Below, piece by piece: positions 23,908-31,935 of a stretch of DNA of 64,000 nucleotides. The translations under genes were made by a program, and so were the position numbers. The DNA is taken from contig DASYCE010000002.1 of assembly GCA_036500345.1 (NCBI GenBank), positions 143,892 to 207,891 of the forward strand, in the 5' to 3' direction. Within the stretch, counting starts at the first letter, position 1. Every line of letters starts with the position of its first letter. The DNA comes from Gemmatimonadales bacterium (GTDB lineage: Bacteria > Gemmatimonadota > Gemmatimonadetes > Gemmatimonadales > GWC2-71-9). Below the pieces are notes generated by a model. The model saw only the letters and a list, made by a program, of their open reading frames with translations. It was not told the DNA's origin and did no database searches.

Positions 23908-25308
23908 ATGGCGGATCGCATGACGCGCGACCGGTCGCGGCAGCGGCTGGTGATCGTCGGCGCCGGGCTGTGCGGTTCGGTGCTCGCGATGCGGCTGCGA
24001 AGCGCCTTCGAGGTAACCGTCGTGGAGCAATCCGCGAGGCGACATCCACTCCTCGATGATATCGACTGTCCGACCGGTGGTGTGACGACCACCATCAATC
24101 GTGCGGCCGGGCTCGGTGGAACCACAAATTACTGGCACAACGCGCTGATCGAACTTGATCACGACGATCTTCGCGGGTGCGGACTCGACCCGACCGACAT
24201 GGCGCCGTGGTACCGGCGGGCGTGGTCGTTCTTCCTCTCCGACGCGCAGATCGCGGAGACTGCGGCCATCGGCGACCGCAACGCCGCGGCGACCCCTGTG
24301 ACGGCGCGCGCGGCGCACATGGTGGTGCCGCAGGGGCGAGTCAACGCATGGACGTTCGCGCAGAAGGCCTTTGCGGGTCCCGACGCGACGATCCGATACG
24401 GACGGGTGGAGCGGATCGAAGGAGCCGATGGAACCGCTCCCGCGCGGGTCATCGTCCGCGGCGACGACGGCGTCTCGGTCCTGGAGGCCGATCAGGTCAT
24501 CGTTGCGGCGGGCGGCCTGGCAACGCCGGTGATTCTCGCCGCGTCGATCTCCCGGTTCGGGACGTGCCTCGGCGGCTATCACGATCACCCGATGGCGTAT
24601 GTCGGAAAGGTGCAGCTGCGCCCGGACAGCATGCTCAAGCAGATCTCGTGTGTCGACAGCGGACCGCTGAGCATCCGCACCGGGTTCGTCTACCAGGCGA
24701 AGGGGCTCAAGGCGGTGTTCTACCTCCGGCCCGCGCTATCGCTCGACCTGCGATCGATCACCGGTGAAGCGCGGTACGTGCTCTCGGATCTGCGCAACGA
24801 TCCGTTTTCGCCGCGCAAGATCATGCAACTGCTCGGAAACATCGAGGCGATTCGCGAGGCACTCCTGTTCAAGACGCGCGCCGGTTTTCGCGGCGACTAC
24901 TATTCGATCCTGATGCTCGGCGAACAGCTGCCGATCGCCGATCGCGGCGTGCTGCTGCCCGCGTCTGGGCGTCCCCAACTCAACTGGCAGGTGCGGGACG
25001 ATGAGGACGCCTCGTATCAGGAATGCCTGCGGCAATTCCTCGCCGGCATGTCGCATGACATCGTCGCCCAGCGCCTCGTCGAACCGTCGCGGTGGGACTA
25101 TCGCACTGCTGCGCACCATTCCGGTACGGCGCGAGGCTTCCTCGATCCGGCGGCGCGAGGGCTCGATTTCTTCGCCGTGCCGGAAATTCCCGGCGTCTTC
25201 GTCTGCGACGGCTCGGTGCTGCGAAGCGGTGGCGTGGCCAACAGTGGCCTCACGCTGGTCGCGCTGTCGCTCCGCCTCGCCGACCGGCTGATCGCGGAGC
25301 GCGCGTGA
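23908..25308 (+). CDS. GMC-type FAD-dependent oxidoreductase
   Basis: This 466-residue protein has an N-terminal dinucleotide-binding fold, LVIVGAGLCGSVLAMRL, with an acidic residue ending strand 2 (VTVVEQ). GLGGTTNYWHNAL matches the GMC/cholesterol-oxidase FAD motif. C-terminal VCDGSVLRSGGVANSGLTLV carries the flavin and active-site region. The start at 23908 could instead be the ATG at 23920. It lies five bases after the glycosylase and overlaps the deacetylase gene (GTGA). Given its polysaccharide neighbours it may oxidise a sugar hydroxyl, but the substrate is not visible. Confidence 0.82.
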   Translation: MADRMTRDRSRQRLVIVGAGLCGSVLAMRLRSAFEVTVVEQSARRHPLLDDIDCPTGGVTTTINRAAGLGGTTNYWHNALIELDHDDLRGCGLDPTDMAPWYRRAWSFFLSDAQIAETAAIGDRNAAATPVTARAAHMVVPQGRVNAWTFAQKAFAGPDATIRYGRVERIEGADGTAPARVIVRGDDGVSVLEADQVIVAAGGLATPVILAASISRFGTCLGGYHDHPMAYVGKVQLRPDSMLKQISCVDSGPLSIRTGFVYQAKGLKAVFYLRPALSLDLRSITGEARYVLSDLRNDPFSPRKIMQLLGNIEAIREALLFKTRAGFRGDYYSILMLGEQLPIADRGVLLPASGRPQLNWQVRDDEDASYQECLRQFLAGMSHDIVAQRLVEPSRWDYRTAAHHSGTARGFLDPAARGLDFFAVPEIPGVFVCDGSVLRSGGVANSGLTLVALSLRLADRLIAERA

Positions 25309-25991
25309 GTACCACCGCAAATCGCGCGGTGGTGCACGAAGGGGATCGACCGAATCCGTTTCGTCAGGCGGCCAGAGCAGTCCTCCTGCGCGTGGTCCCG
25401 CGTTCAATGCTCATCGCCAGTCTCCCACGGGGATCGGGGTCGGTTGCGCTCACCTTCGACGATGGCCCGCACCCGGTCTGGACGCCGAAGATTCTCGATG
25501 CCCTCGGCGCCGCGGGAGCCCGCGCGACCTTCTTCCTGATCGGCGCGCACGCAGCAGCGCATCCCGATGTGGTGCGCCGCATCGCGGCGGAGGGGCACGC
25601 TGTCGGACACCACTCGTGGACGCATTCGGAACCGGCTGCGACGTCGGCGAAGATGCTCCTGCAGGAAACGGCACAGACGCGGCGGCTTCTCGAAGACCTG
25701 ACGGGCGCGCCGGTACCGCTCTTCCGGCCTCCGCACGGCAAGCTCACGACGACAAAACTGATCGGCGTCTGGCGCCAGCGAAACGCGATCGTGCTCTGGA
25801 ACGAGGATCCGAAGGATTTCCGGATGGCGGCGGCCGACGAATTGGTTGGCTGGGCACGGACCCGGACGTGGCGACCCGGTGAGATCATCCTCCTGCACGA
25901 CGTGCACGAGCACACCGCGGCGGCGATACCGGCGATCCTTGCGGCAACGCCGATCCGATTCGTTGCACTGGGAACACCGCATGCCGGCTGA
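25305..25991 (+). CDS. Polysaccharide deacetylase (NodB/CE4 family)
   Basis: The protein has 228 residues from the GTG at 25305, which overlaps the upstream TGA; the open frame to 25092 is shadow. CE4 motifs in order are TFDDGPHP (catalytic base and metal Asp), HHSWTHSE (metal His pair), RPPHGK and LLHDVHEHT. It hydrolyses N- or O-acetyl groups on a glycan. A short hydrophobic N-terminal segment may tether it, but no clear signal peptide is seen. It overlaps the next glycosyltransferase by 11 bases. Confidence 0.92.
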   Translation: MSTTANRAVVHEGDRPNPFRQAARAVLLRVVPRSMLIASLPRGSGSVALTFDDGPHPVWTPKILDALGAAGARATFFLIGAHAAAHPDVVRRIAAEGHAVGHHSWTHSEPAATSAKMLLQETAQTRRLLEDLTGAPVPLFRPPHGKLTTTKLIGVWRQRNAIVLWNEDPKDFRMAAADELVGWARTRTWRPGEIILLHDVHEHTAAAIPAILAATPIRFVALGTPHAG

Positions 25992-27198
25992 TCGGAGATT
26001 CGACCACGGTGCGCCGATCACCTATCTCTACTTCGGCACCGACTGGGAGGCGGAGAACCGCACCTCGGCGCATCACGTTGCGCGCTGGCTCGGCGGGCGT
26101 TCGCAACTCCGCTACTTCGAGTGCCCGGGGTTGCGCGCGCCAAAGACGACCGGCCGCGACATGCGGCGCATGGTTGCCAAGATCGTCGGGGCGTTCAAAC
26201 CGGCGCGCACGCCTGCACCGCAGGTCGAGGTCCGGACCCTCCTGCAACTCCCCTTTCGTCGAGTGCCCGGAGTTCACGCCTTCAACCGCTGGTGGCTGCG
26301 GCGCTCGGTGCGGCGCGTCGCCGCCGACGCCAGGCGGCGGGGCGGGGCGGTGGTGTCGTGGTTCGCGGTGCCGCATGTCGGCGCGCTGGCGGGAGAGGTC
26401 GGCGAGGATCTCATCGTCCAGTATTGCGTCGACGATTACTCCGCGCTGCCCGATATGGATGCGTCGGACGTCGCCGCAATGGACGCTGCGCTGAGCAAAC
26501 GCGCCGACCTCGTGTTCGTGACGTCGGCGACATTGGTCGAGCGCAAGCAGCAGGTCTCCCGGCACGTTGCGGTCGCTCCCCATGGGGTCGACGTGGCACA
26601 CTTCCGGCGCGCGACAGACGAGCAGGCGACAGTTCCTGGCGATATCCGGGAGCTGCGGGGGCCGGTGATCGGATTCTTCGGCTTGATCGAGGCGTGGATC
26701 GATCTCGATCTCGTGGCAGAGCTCGCCACGAGGCATCCCGACTGGCAGTTCGTCCTGATCGGCCGAGTCGCCGTTCCGGAAAGCACGCTTCCGACGCAGC
26801 CCAATCTGCACTTTCTGGGGCGCCGGCCCTACGAATCACTGCCGTCATACGGACGCCGGTTTGACGTGTCGATCATTCCGTACCGGATGACGACACAGGT
26901 TCATCACGCCAATCCGATCAAGCTGCGCGAGTATCTCGCCATGGAGAAGCCGATCGTCGCCGTTTCGACGCCGGAACTCGACAAGTTCGCCGACGTGGTG
27001 ACGATTGCCCGCACGGTGGACGAATGGGACGCGGCGCTCGTTGCCGCGCTCGCGCCAGGGGACCGCAGCGCCGAGCGCGCCGCGAGGCGTGCCGCTGCCG
27101 ATGCGATGACCTGGGATGCCCGGCTGCTTCGTGTCGAGTCGATCGTGACCGACGCCCTCGCGGGGCGGCCATTTGCGCCACCACCGGTCTCGCGCTGA
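25981..27198 (+). CDS. Glycosyltransferase, GT-B fold (family 4/TuaH-like)
   Basis: The protein has 405 residues. The start at 25981 overlaps the deacetylase gene; an open frame to 25846 is shadow. N-terminal YLYFGTDWEAENRTSAHHVA is the acceptor-side fold. DLIVQYCVDDYSALPDMD, VAPHGVDVAHF, IGFFGLIEAWIDLDLV and HANPIKLREYLAMEKPIVA are conserved blocks of the group containing TuaH-like teichuronic and exopolysaccharide glycosyltransferases. It is cytoplasmic or peripheral. Sugar specificity unknown. Confidence 0.85.
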   Translation: MPADRRFDHGAPITYLYFGTDWEAENRTSAHHVARWLGGRSQLRYFECPGLRAPKTTGRDMRRMVAKIVGAFKPARTPAPQVEVRTLLQLPFRRVPGVHAFNRWWLRRSVRRVAADARRRGGAVVSWFAVPHVGALAGEVGEDLIVQYCVDDYSALPDMDASDVAAMDAALSKRADLVFVTSATLVERKQQVSRHVAVAPHGVDVAHFRRATDEQATVPGDIRELRGPVIGFFGLIEAWIDLDLVAELATRHPDWQFVLIGRVAVPESTLPTQPNLHFLGRRPYESLPSYGRRFDVSIIPYRMTTQVHHANPIKLREYLAMEKPIVAVSTPELDKFADVVTIARTVDEWDAALVAALAPGDRSAERAARRAAADAMTWDARLLRVESIVTDALAGRPFAPPPVSR

Positions 27199-27200
27199 CG

Positions 27201-28109
27201 ATGCGATGCGTTGCGGTGACCGGTGCGGCCGGCAGAATCGGTGCCCCGCTGGTGCGGCAGCTGGTCGCCGCCGGCGTGCAGGTGCGGGCGCTCTCCCGCC
27301 GCCGTCGTGAATCGCCGCCGGGAGTCGAATGGATCACCGGTGACCTGCTCGAACCACGGACACTCGCGGCGCTCGTCGACGGTGCGGACGTCGTGGTCCA
27401 CGCCGGCGGTCAACTTGACGGTGCGCCCGAGGAGGTCGAGCGATCGCTGGTCGAGGGGACGCGCGCCGTGCTCGATGCGGCCCGCGCAATCCGGATGGTC
27501 CACGTCAGTTCACTGGTTGTCCTCCAGACGGCGCGGCGAGCTGAGAACATCGACGAGGAGTCGGCGCTCGAGCCGATGCCGGAACGGCGGGGGATCTACA
27601 CCCGCGCCAAGAGTGCGGCCGAGGCGCTGGTGCGATCGCGGGGTGCCACGCAGGACGTCGTCGTGGTGCGCCCCGGGATCGTGGTCGATGACACGGTGAC
27701 CGTGCCGACATCGGTCGCTCTCGCCGTCGGGCCGATCGATCTGTTCGTCGGTCCACGCAACGGGACGATGCCGCTGGTGCATTCGGAGGATGTCGCCAGT
27801 GGATTGATCGTCGTCGCCGGCCGGTCGCCTCGCGGCGACGTCGTGCACCTGGTCGATCCGCTGCCCGTGACCCGGGACGCATTGCATGCCCGGCTCAAGG
27901 CACGGAGCAGGCGGGGAACGCCGGTCCCGGTGGGAGGAATGATCGTCGGATTGGCGAGAATGATGAGTGCGATGCCGTTTCCGACGGTCGGCAACGCCGC
28001 GTATCGACTCGCCTCCGCGGGATCGGACCATCGCTGGCCGGTGCGGCGGGCGGACGATCTGGGCTGGCGGCCGTCGCATCTCGCGAACTGGCTGGGCACT
28101 TCCCGATAA
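27201..28109 (+). CDS. NAD-dependent epimerase/dehydratase-type SDR
   Basis: The protein has 302 residues from the ATG at 27201, two bases after the glycosyltransferase stop. The nucleotide-binding motif AVTGAAGRIGAPLVRQL lies at the N terminus. MVHVSSLVVLQ and YTRAKSAAEALV contain the Ser and Y-x3-K catalytic residues of extended short-chain dehydrogenases. It probably epimerises or reduces a nucleotide sugar for the neighbouring glycosyltransferase. Last gene of the forward operon, followed by a hairpin. Confidence 0.85.
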   Translation: MRCVAVTGAAGRIGAPLVRQLVAAGVQVRALSRRRRESPPGVEWITGDLLEPRTLAALVDGADVVVHAGGQLDGAPEEVERSLVEGTRAVLDAARAIRMVHVSSLVVLQTARRAENIDEESALEPMPERRGIYTRAKSAAEALVRSRGATQDVVVVRPGIVVDDTVTVPTSVALAVGPIDLFVGPRNGTMPLVHSEDVASGLIVVAGRSPRGDVVHLVDPLPVTRDALHARLKARSRRGTPVPVGGMIVGLARMMSAMPFPTVGNAAYRLASAGSDHRWPVRRADDLGWRPSHLANWLGTSR

Positions 28110-28114
28110 CAACC

Positions 28115-28142
28115 GCGTCCCGGACCTTGCGGGCCGGGACGC
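28115..28142. terminator. Hairpin terminator between convergent genes
   Basis: GCGTCCCGG and CCGGGACGC form a 9-bp stem with a 10-base loop, between the epimerase stop and the convergent outer-membrane protein gene. No T-run follows on either strand. Confidence 0.6.
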
Positions 28143-28173
28143 GTGTGCAGCGATGCGTGTTACCTCACGTCGG

Positions 28174-28815
28174 CTAGTTGCCGCCGAGTCCGTTGATCCC
28201 TTCGCGCGCGCTGCCGAGGCCGATGCGGAGCCCGCCGAGGAGCGACTGGCCCGCTCCCTTGAGGAGCTTGTCGTCGCTCGGCGCGGTATTGGCTTCATAC
28301 TGTCCGAAGACAGTGAAACGCTTCCACCGTCCCTGCACACCCGCCACAAAGCTGAGGAATGCGCTTGCGCTGGCATCCTCTGCCGCGCTCAGCGTGGCCG
28401 CATCCTGTACCGGCCCCTGCGAGAGTGACGGGTCAAGGCGCGGGCCGACCACCTGCATGATGCCGAGGCCGGCGCCGAAATACGGTTCGACCGGTCCGGC
28501 GATCGGGAACGCCATCGCGGCGGCCTGATAGCGCCGGATATCGTTGAAGAGGACCTGCTGCGTCGCGTGCTCGTTGGTGCCGATCCCTTCATCGACGCTG
28601 AGCAGCAACCCGCCGCGGTGTGCCATGATCAGGACCTGCCCGCCGACCGACGGCACCACCTTCGTATTCTGGAAGCGGGTCTGGTACGCCATGATGCCGG
28701 CGTTGAGGCCGAGCTTCCAGGTATACGAGTCGTCCCGCTGTGCGAGAGCGGCAGCGGGAAGGGCCGTGGCGAGCACGATGGCGGCGATCGCGACACGGGG
28801 TCGGAGGAACGTCAT
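28174..28815 (-). CDS. Hypothetical outer-membrane beta-barrel-like protein
   Basis: This 213-residue protein has a clear signal peptide (VAIAAIVLATALPAAALAQ, cleavage after about residue 26). The mature part alternates polar and hydrophobic residues in strands (WKLGLNAGIMAYQT, VEPYFGAGLGIMQVV, FTVFGQYEANT), as in eight-stranded OMP barrels. The start at 28815 has AGGAGAT upstream and beats the longer frame to 28857. No specific family is recognised. It is a single gene, convergent with the epimerase. Confidence 0.65.
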   Translation of the reverse strand: MTFLRPRVAIAAIVLATALPAAALAQRDDSYTWKLGLNAGIMAYQTRFQNTKVVPSVGGQVLIMAHRGGLLLSVDEGIGTNEHATQQVLFNDIRRYQAAAMAFPIAGPVEPYFGAGLGIMQVVGPRLDPSLSQGPVQDAATLSAAEDASASAFLSFVAGVQGRWKRFTVFGQYEANTAPSDDKLLKGAGQSLLGGLRIGLGSAREGINGLGGN

Positions 28816-28873
28816 CGAAGGATCTCCTGAAGAGTGCGTTGAGGCTGTCCGCCGCAAGGAACAGACCGTGGGT

Positions 28874-30082
28874 TCAAATCAGACCAAGTTGGCTGCCGAC
28901 CCGGGAAAATGCGGCGAGAGCCTCGTCGAGGTCTTCCCGGGTGTGGCCTGCCGAGATCTGGCAGCGGACTCGTGCCTCCCCCTGGGGTACCACCGGATAG
29001 CCGAATCCGGTGACGAAAACCCCTTGCTCGAGCAGGAGTTGGCTCATCCGGATCGCAGCGGCGGTTTCGCCGAGGATGACAGGCACAATAGGAGTATCGC
29101 CCGGTAGTGGTCGAAACCCGAGTTTCAGGAGACCCTGACGGAAATAGGCGGTATTGGACCGCAAGGTGGCGACCCGTTCGGGCTCGGCCTCCAGGACCTC
29201 GATCGCCGCAAGGGCGGAGGCTGCCACGGTGGCCGGGAGCGCGTTGGTAAAGAGCTGCGGGCGGGCGCGTTGCATGACGTAATCGCAGAGTGCCGATGAC
29301 CCTGCGAGGAACCCGCCGGCAGCTCCGCCAAGGGCCTTTCCCAACGTCGACGTGATGATGTCGACCTCGCCCAGCAGGCCAAAATGTTCGGCCGTCCCGC
29401 GACCGGTCGTTCCCAGGACACCGGTGGCATGCGAGTCGTCGAGCCAGACGAGCGCACCGTGCTTGCGACAGACGGCGAGGAGCGCCGGCAGGTCGACGAC
29501 CGACCCCTCCATCGAGAAGATGCCGTCGCTCACCACCAGCTTGACCTCCCTGTCGCTGGCCGCGGCGAGCTTGCCATCGAGCTCGTCGTAGTTCCGGTGC
29601 CTGAAGACCCCGGTCTCGCACTTGGTGATCGACTTGGCGAGCCGCATCGCGTCGATGATCGATGCGTGATTCAGCTGATCCGAAAGGATGATGTCGCGAT
29701 CGGTGAGGATGGTGGCGGGAAGCGCTTCGTTGGCGTTCCAGCAGCTGACGAAGGAGATCGAGGCTGCCGTTCCGACCAGCCTGGCGCACGCGGCTTCGAG
29801 GTCGCGGTGAATCGCGAAGGTGCCGCAAATGAAGCGAACCGATGCGGTTCCCGCGCCGTACTGATCGATCGCACCCTTGCCCGCCGCCATGACCACCGCA
29901 TTGTCGCTCAGCCCCAGGTAGTTGTTGGAGGAGAGAATGATGACATCGCCATGGCCTTCCATCCTGACGCGCGGCGCCTGCGGCGATTCCAGATAGAGGA
30001 ATTCCTTGTAGACACCATCGCGACGGAATTGATCGAGCGCCGCGCTGACCCGGCGATCGAGTGCATTGCTCCCCTGGGTCAT
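28874..30082 (-). CDS. kbl: Glycine C-acetyltransferase (2-amino-3-ketobutyrate CoA ligase)
   Basis: This 402-residue PLP enzyme of the alpha-oxoamine synthase family converts 2-amino-3-oxobutyrate plus CoA to glycine and acetyl-CoA. LSSNNYLGLS, GAGTASVRFICGTFAIH, LDDSHATGVLG and the PLP-Lys in STLGKALGGAAGG are all present. The ATG at 30082 overlaps the stop of the threonine dehydrogenase gene, so the two steps of the threonine-to-glycine pathway are translationally coupled. The longer open frame to 30829 is antisense shadow. Confidence 0.95.
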   Translation of the reverse strand: MTQGSNALDRRVSAALDQFRRDGVYKEFLYLESPQAPRVRMEGHGDVIILSSNNYLGLSDNAVVMAAGKGAIDQYGAGTASVRFICGTFAIHRDLEAACARLVGTAASISFVSCWNANEALPATILTDRDIILSDQLNHASIIDAMRLAKSITKCETGVFRHRNYDELDGKLAAASDREVKLVVSDGIFSMEGSVVDLPALLAVCRKHGALVWLDDSHATGVLGTTGRGTAEHFGLLGEVDIITSTLGKALGGAAGGFLAGSSALCDYVMQRARPQLFTNALPATVAASALAAIEVLEAEPERVATLRSNTAYFRQGLLKLGFRPLPGDTPIVPVILGETAAAIRMSQLLLEQGVFVTGFGYPVVPQGEARVRCQISAGHTREDLDEALAAFSRVGSQLGLI

Positions 30083-31122
30083 CCGGCCACCTCGAGAATC
30101 ACCTTGCCTGCGGAACCATCCTTGATCACCCCGATCGCATCGGCGATCCGCTCGAGCGGAAAGCGGTGCGTCACGACCGGGCGCGGATCGAACTGCCCCG
30201 ACTGGAGCAGACGCATCATGTGGATCCAGGTCGAATACATCTTGCGGCCGGTCACACCGTACAGGACCAGCCCCTTGAAGATCACGTCGCGCGCGAAGTC
30301 GACTTCCGTCGTCCGGCTCGGCGTGCCGAGCAGGTTGACGCGGCCACCGGGACGTGCCGCGGCAAATGCCGTGGAATGTCCCGACGGGTGACCGCTCATC
30401 TCGCAGACCAGGTCGACGCCAAGACCGCTGGTGAGGTCGCGAGCGCGCGCCACCACGTCGTGCTCCCTGGGATCGAGCGTGTGATGCGCCCCCATTTTTT
30501 CGGCCAGGGTCCGGCGCGTCGGATTGAGGTCGGAGGCGATGACCAGCGAGGCTCCGGCGGCGCGGAGCACGCCGACGGCGAAGCAGCCGATCGGGCCGCA
30601 GCCGATCACGAGCGCGGTGCTTCCCGCGACGTCGCCCCCTTCGAGCGCGGTATGGACTGCGTTGCCGATCGGGTCCATGATCGCGCCGATGTCGGTGGGG
30701 ATGCCGTCGAGGTGCATCACGTTCGACGCCGGCATCGCGATGTAGTCCGCGAACGCGCCGTCGCGGTCGACGCCGATGATCGAGGTCCTGACACAGAGAT
30801 GACCATTGCCGGTGCGACATGGGACGCAATGGCCGCAGATCACGTGGCCTTCTGCGGTGACCCGGTCGCCGACGGCGAAGATCCCCTCGGCCAGAGCGGC
30901 GGGGCCGAGGTCGGCAACCTCACCGGCGAACTCGTGACCGATTACCACCGGCGGCTTCAGCCGTCCCGCAGCCCACGCGTCCCATTCCCAGATGTGCAGG
31001 TCGGTGCCGCAGACACCGGCGTGATGCACCTTGATCAGCACATCGTGCGCACCAATCGTCGGCACGGGACGATCGACGAGTTCCATGCCGACGCCTGGAG
31101 CGGACTTCAGCAGTGCGCGCAT
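30079..31122 (-). CDS. tdh: L-threonine 3-dehydrogenase
   Basis: This 347-residue zinc-dependent medium-chain dehydrogenase oxidises threonine to 2-amino-3-oxobutyrate with NAD+. CGTDLHIWEWD holds the catalytic Cys, GHEFAGEV the His/Glu pair, and CGHCVPCRTGNGHLC the structural zinc Cys4 lobe. IGCGPIGCFAVGV is the Rossmann motif. The start at 31122 has AAGGA nearby. The open frame to 31332 adds a Cys/Arg-rich leader unlike the family. First gene of the tdh-kbl operon. Confidence 0.95.
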   Translation of the reverse strand: MRALLKSAPGVGMELVDRPVPTIGAHDVLIKVHHAGVCGTDLHIWEWDAWAAGRLKPPVVIGHEFAGEVADLGPAALAEGIFAVGDRVTAEGHVICGHCVPCRTGNGHLCVRTSIIGVDRDGAFADYIAMPASNVMHLDGIPTDIGAIMDPIGNAVHTALEGGDVAGSTALVIGCGPIGCFAVGVLRAAGASLVIASDLNPTRRTLAEKMGAHHTLDPREHDVVARARDLTSGLGVDLVCEMSGHPSGHSTAFAAARPGGRVNLLGTPSRTTEVDFARDVIFKGLVLYGVTGRKMYSTWIHMMRLLQSGQFDPRPVVTHRFPLERIADAIGVIKDGSAGKVILEVAG

Positions 31123-31222
31123 CGTATCCTTGGCGAGTGAGTGAACGGCGAGGAATATGAATCGGCGTCCCGGAAGAATGAAGTGAACGACACTCTCCCG
31201 CACATCCGGTGACCGGTGCAGT

Positions 31223-31236
31223 ACCGGGATCCCGGT
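31223..31236. repeat. Perfect 14-bp palindrome upstream of tdh
   Basis: ACCGGGATCCCGGT lies about 100 bases upstream of tdh. A dimeric regulator site is possible, but nothing else supports it. Confidence 0.35.
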
Positions 31237-31277
31237 GGTATGAAAATCGGTTTCGCGCCCCGAATCCGGACAGTCGC

Positions 31278-31324
31278 GGTCGGCGCGCGACCGGTCGGTG
31301 ATCGCGCGCCGACCGATCGGTTTT
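31278..31324 (+). terminator. Orphan strong hairpin with T-run in intergenic DNA
   Basis: GGTCGGCGCGCGA and TCGCGCGCCGACC form a perfect 13-bp stem with an 11-base loop, followed on the plus strand by GATCGGTTTT. No forward gene precedes it, so it may end a small RNA or an antisense transcript from the tdh control region, or block read-through into the histone-like gene. Confidence 0.5.
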
Positions 31325-31623
31325 CGAGGCATGTTGCACGCGAGCGGCGCCGACGCGTGCAGCGTGGTGTGGTTGCGGCGCGCCGTCGGCGCGTCATGAT
31401 GCGTCCGGTGATGATCCTGCGGAAAGCCGCACGGACACTGGCGTTGATGGCGACAGCGTCACGACACCTCGTGCCGCACTGCATGCGTGTGTGTCGCGCG
31501 AGACGATGACACGCGCGCGCGCAACCGGCATCGAACCGGCACCGGAGAGTGCGGTGCGCGCGCGTCGAGCGGGATGCATCGTGCCGGCCGGGAGTCGCTC
31601 TTGCACGCGGGGGGTATTGCGCG

Positions 31624-31651
31624 TTACGGGAAAATTTCGATCTTGTATATG
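31624..31651 (+). promoter_or_regulatory. Candidate promoter of the histone-like gene
   Basis: TTACGG, a 16-base spacer and TATATG occur in the only AT-rich stretch upstream of the histone-like gene, giving a leader of about 85 bases. Motif quality is modest. Confidence 0.35.
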
Positions 31652-31742
31652 CCGACGCTACTCCGCACTCGGTGCTGGAGACGTCGCCGCGAGCATCGCG
31701 CGTACGACGATGCCTCGCGCAACCTATTCTCAGGGAGGCTCC

Positions 31743-31850
31743 ATGGCAGCTCGTAAGAAGGCCGCAAAGCGCGGCGCGAAGAAGGCCGCGAAGCGCGGCA
31801 AGAAGGCCGCAAAGCGCGGTCGCAAGAAGGCCGCGAAGCGCGGCAAGTAG
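31743..31850 (+). CDS. 35-residue histone H1-like basic protein
   Basis: This tiny protein is built almost only from Lys, Ala, Arg and Gly, with repeats of KKAAKRGK/RGKKAAKRG after MAAR. It resembles the C-terminal tails of histone H1, chlamydial Hc1/Hc2 and bacterial AlgP/H1-like DNA-binding proteins, and should bind DNA or RNA non-specifically as a nucleoid component. The start at 31743 has an excellent GGGAGG 6 bases upstream. A very strong terminator follows the stop. DNA-level repetition (AAGAAGGCCGCGAAGCGCGG and variants) suggests expansion by slippage. It is short enough to be missed by gene finders. Confidence 0.8.
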   Translation: MAARKKAAKRGAKKAAKRGKKAAKRGRKKAAKRGK

Positions 31851-31887
31851 TTCGCGACCCTCGCGAGCACTTCGCGAGCGCACAACA

Positions 31888-31913
31888 GAAGGGCCGGCAT
31901 CTGCCGGCCCTTC
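31888..31913. terminator. Strong bidirectional hairpin terminator
   Basis: GAAGGGCCGGCA and TGCCGGCCCTTC form a perfect 12-bp inverted repeat after the histone-like gene, facing the convergent methyltransferase-like gene. Confidence 0.75.
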
Positions 31914-31935
31914 GCGCGTTCATGGCATCCGGTTG

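Larger units (their letters stand above)
31123..31742. other. 620-bp intergenic region between tdh and the histone-like gene
   Basis: No convincing protein is encoded here; the open frames are Arg-rich shadows. The region contains a 14-bp palindrome (31223-31236), a long hairpin followed by GATCGGTTTT (31278-31324), several CGCGCG runs (31520-31580), and an AT-rich promoter-like patch (31624-31651). It must carry the tdh promoter leftward and the histone-like gene promoter rightward. Confidence 0.6.

Noticed and set aside
28868..28890. GGTTCAAATC, a tRNA T-loop-like string
   Set aside because: No acceptor or anticodon stem can be formed around it.
31740..31850. Tandem repeats that might be a CRISPR or satellite
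   Set aside because: The repeats lie in a reading frame with a strong ribosome binding site, have no spacers and encode the Lys/Ala tail.
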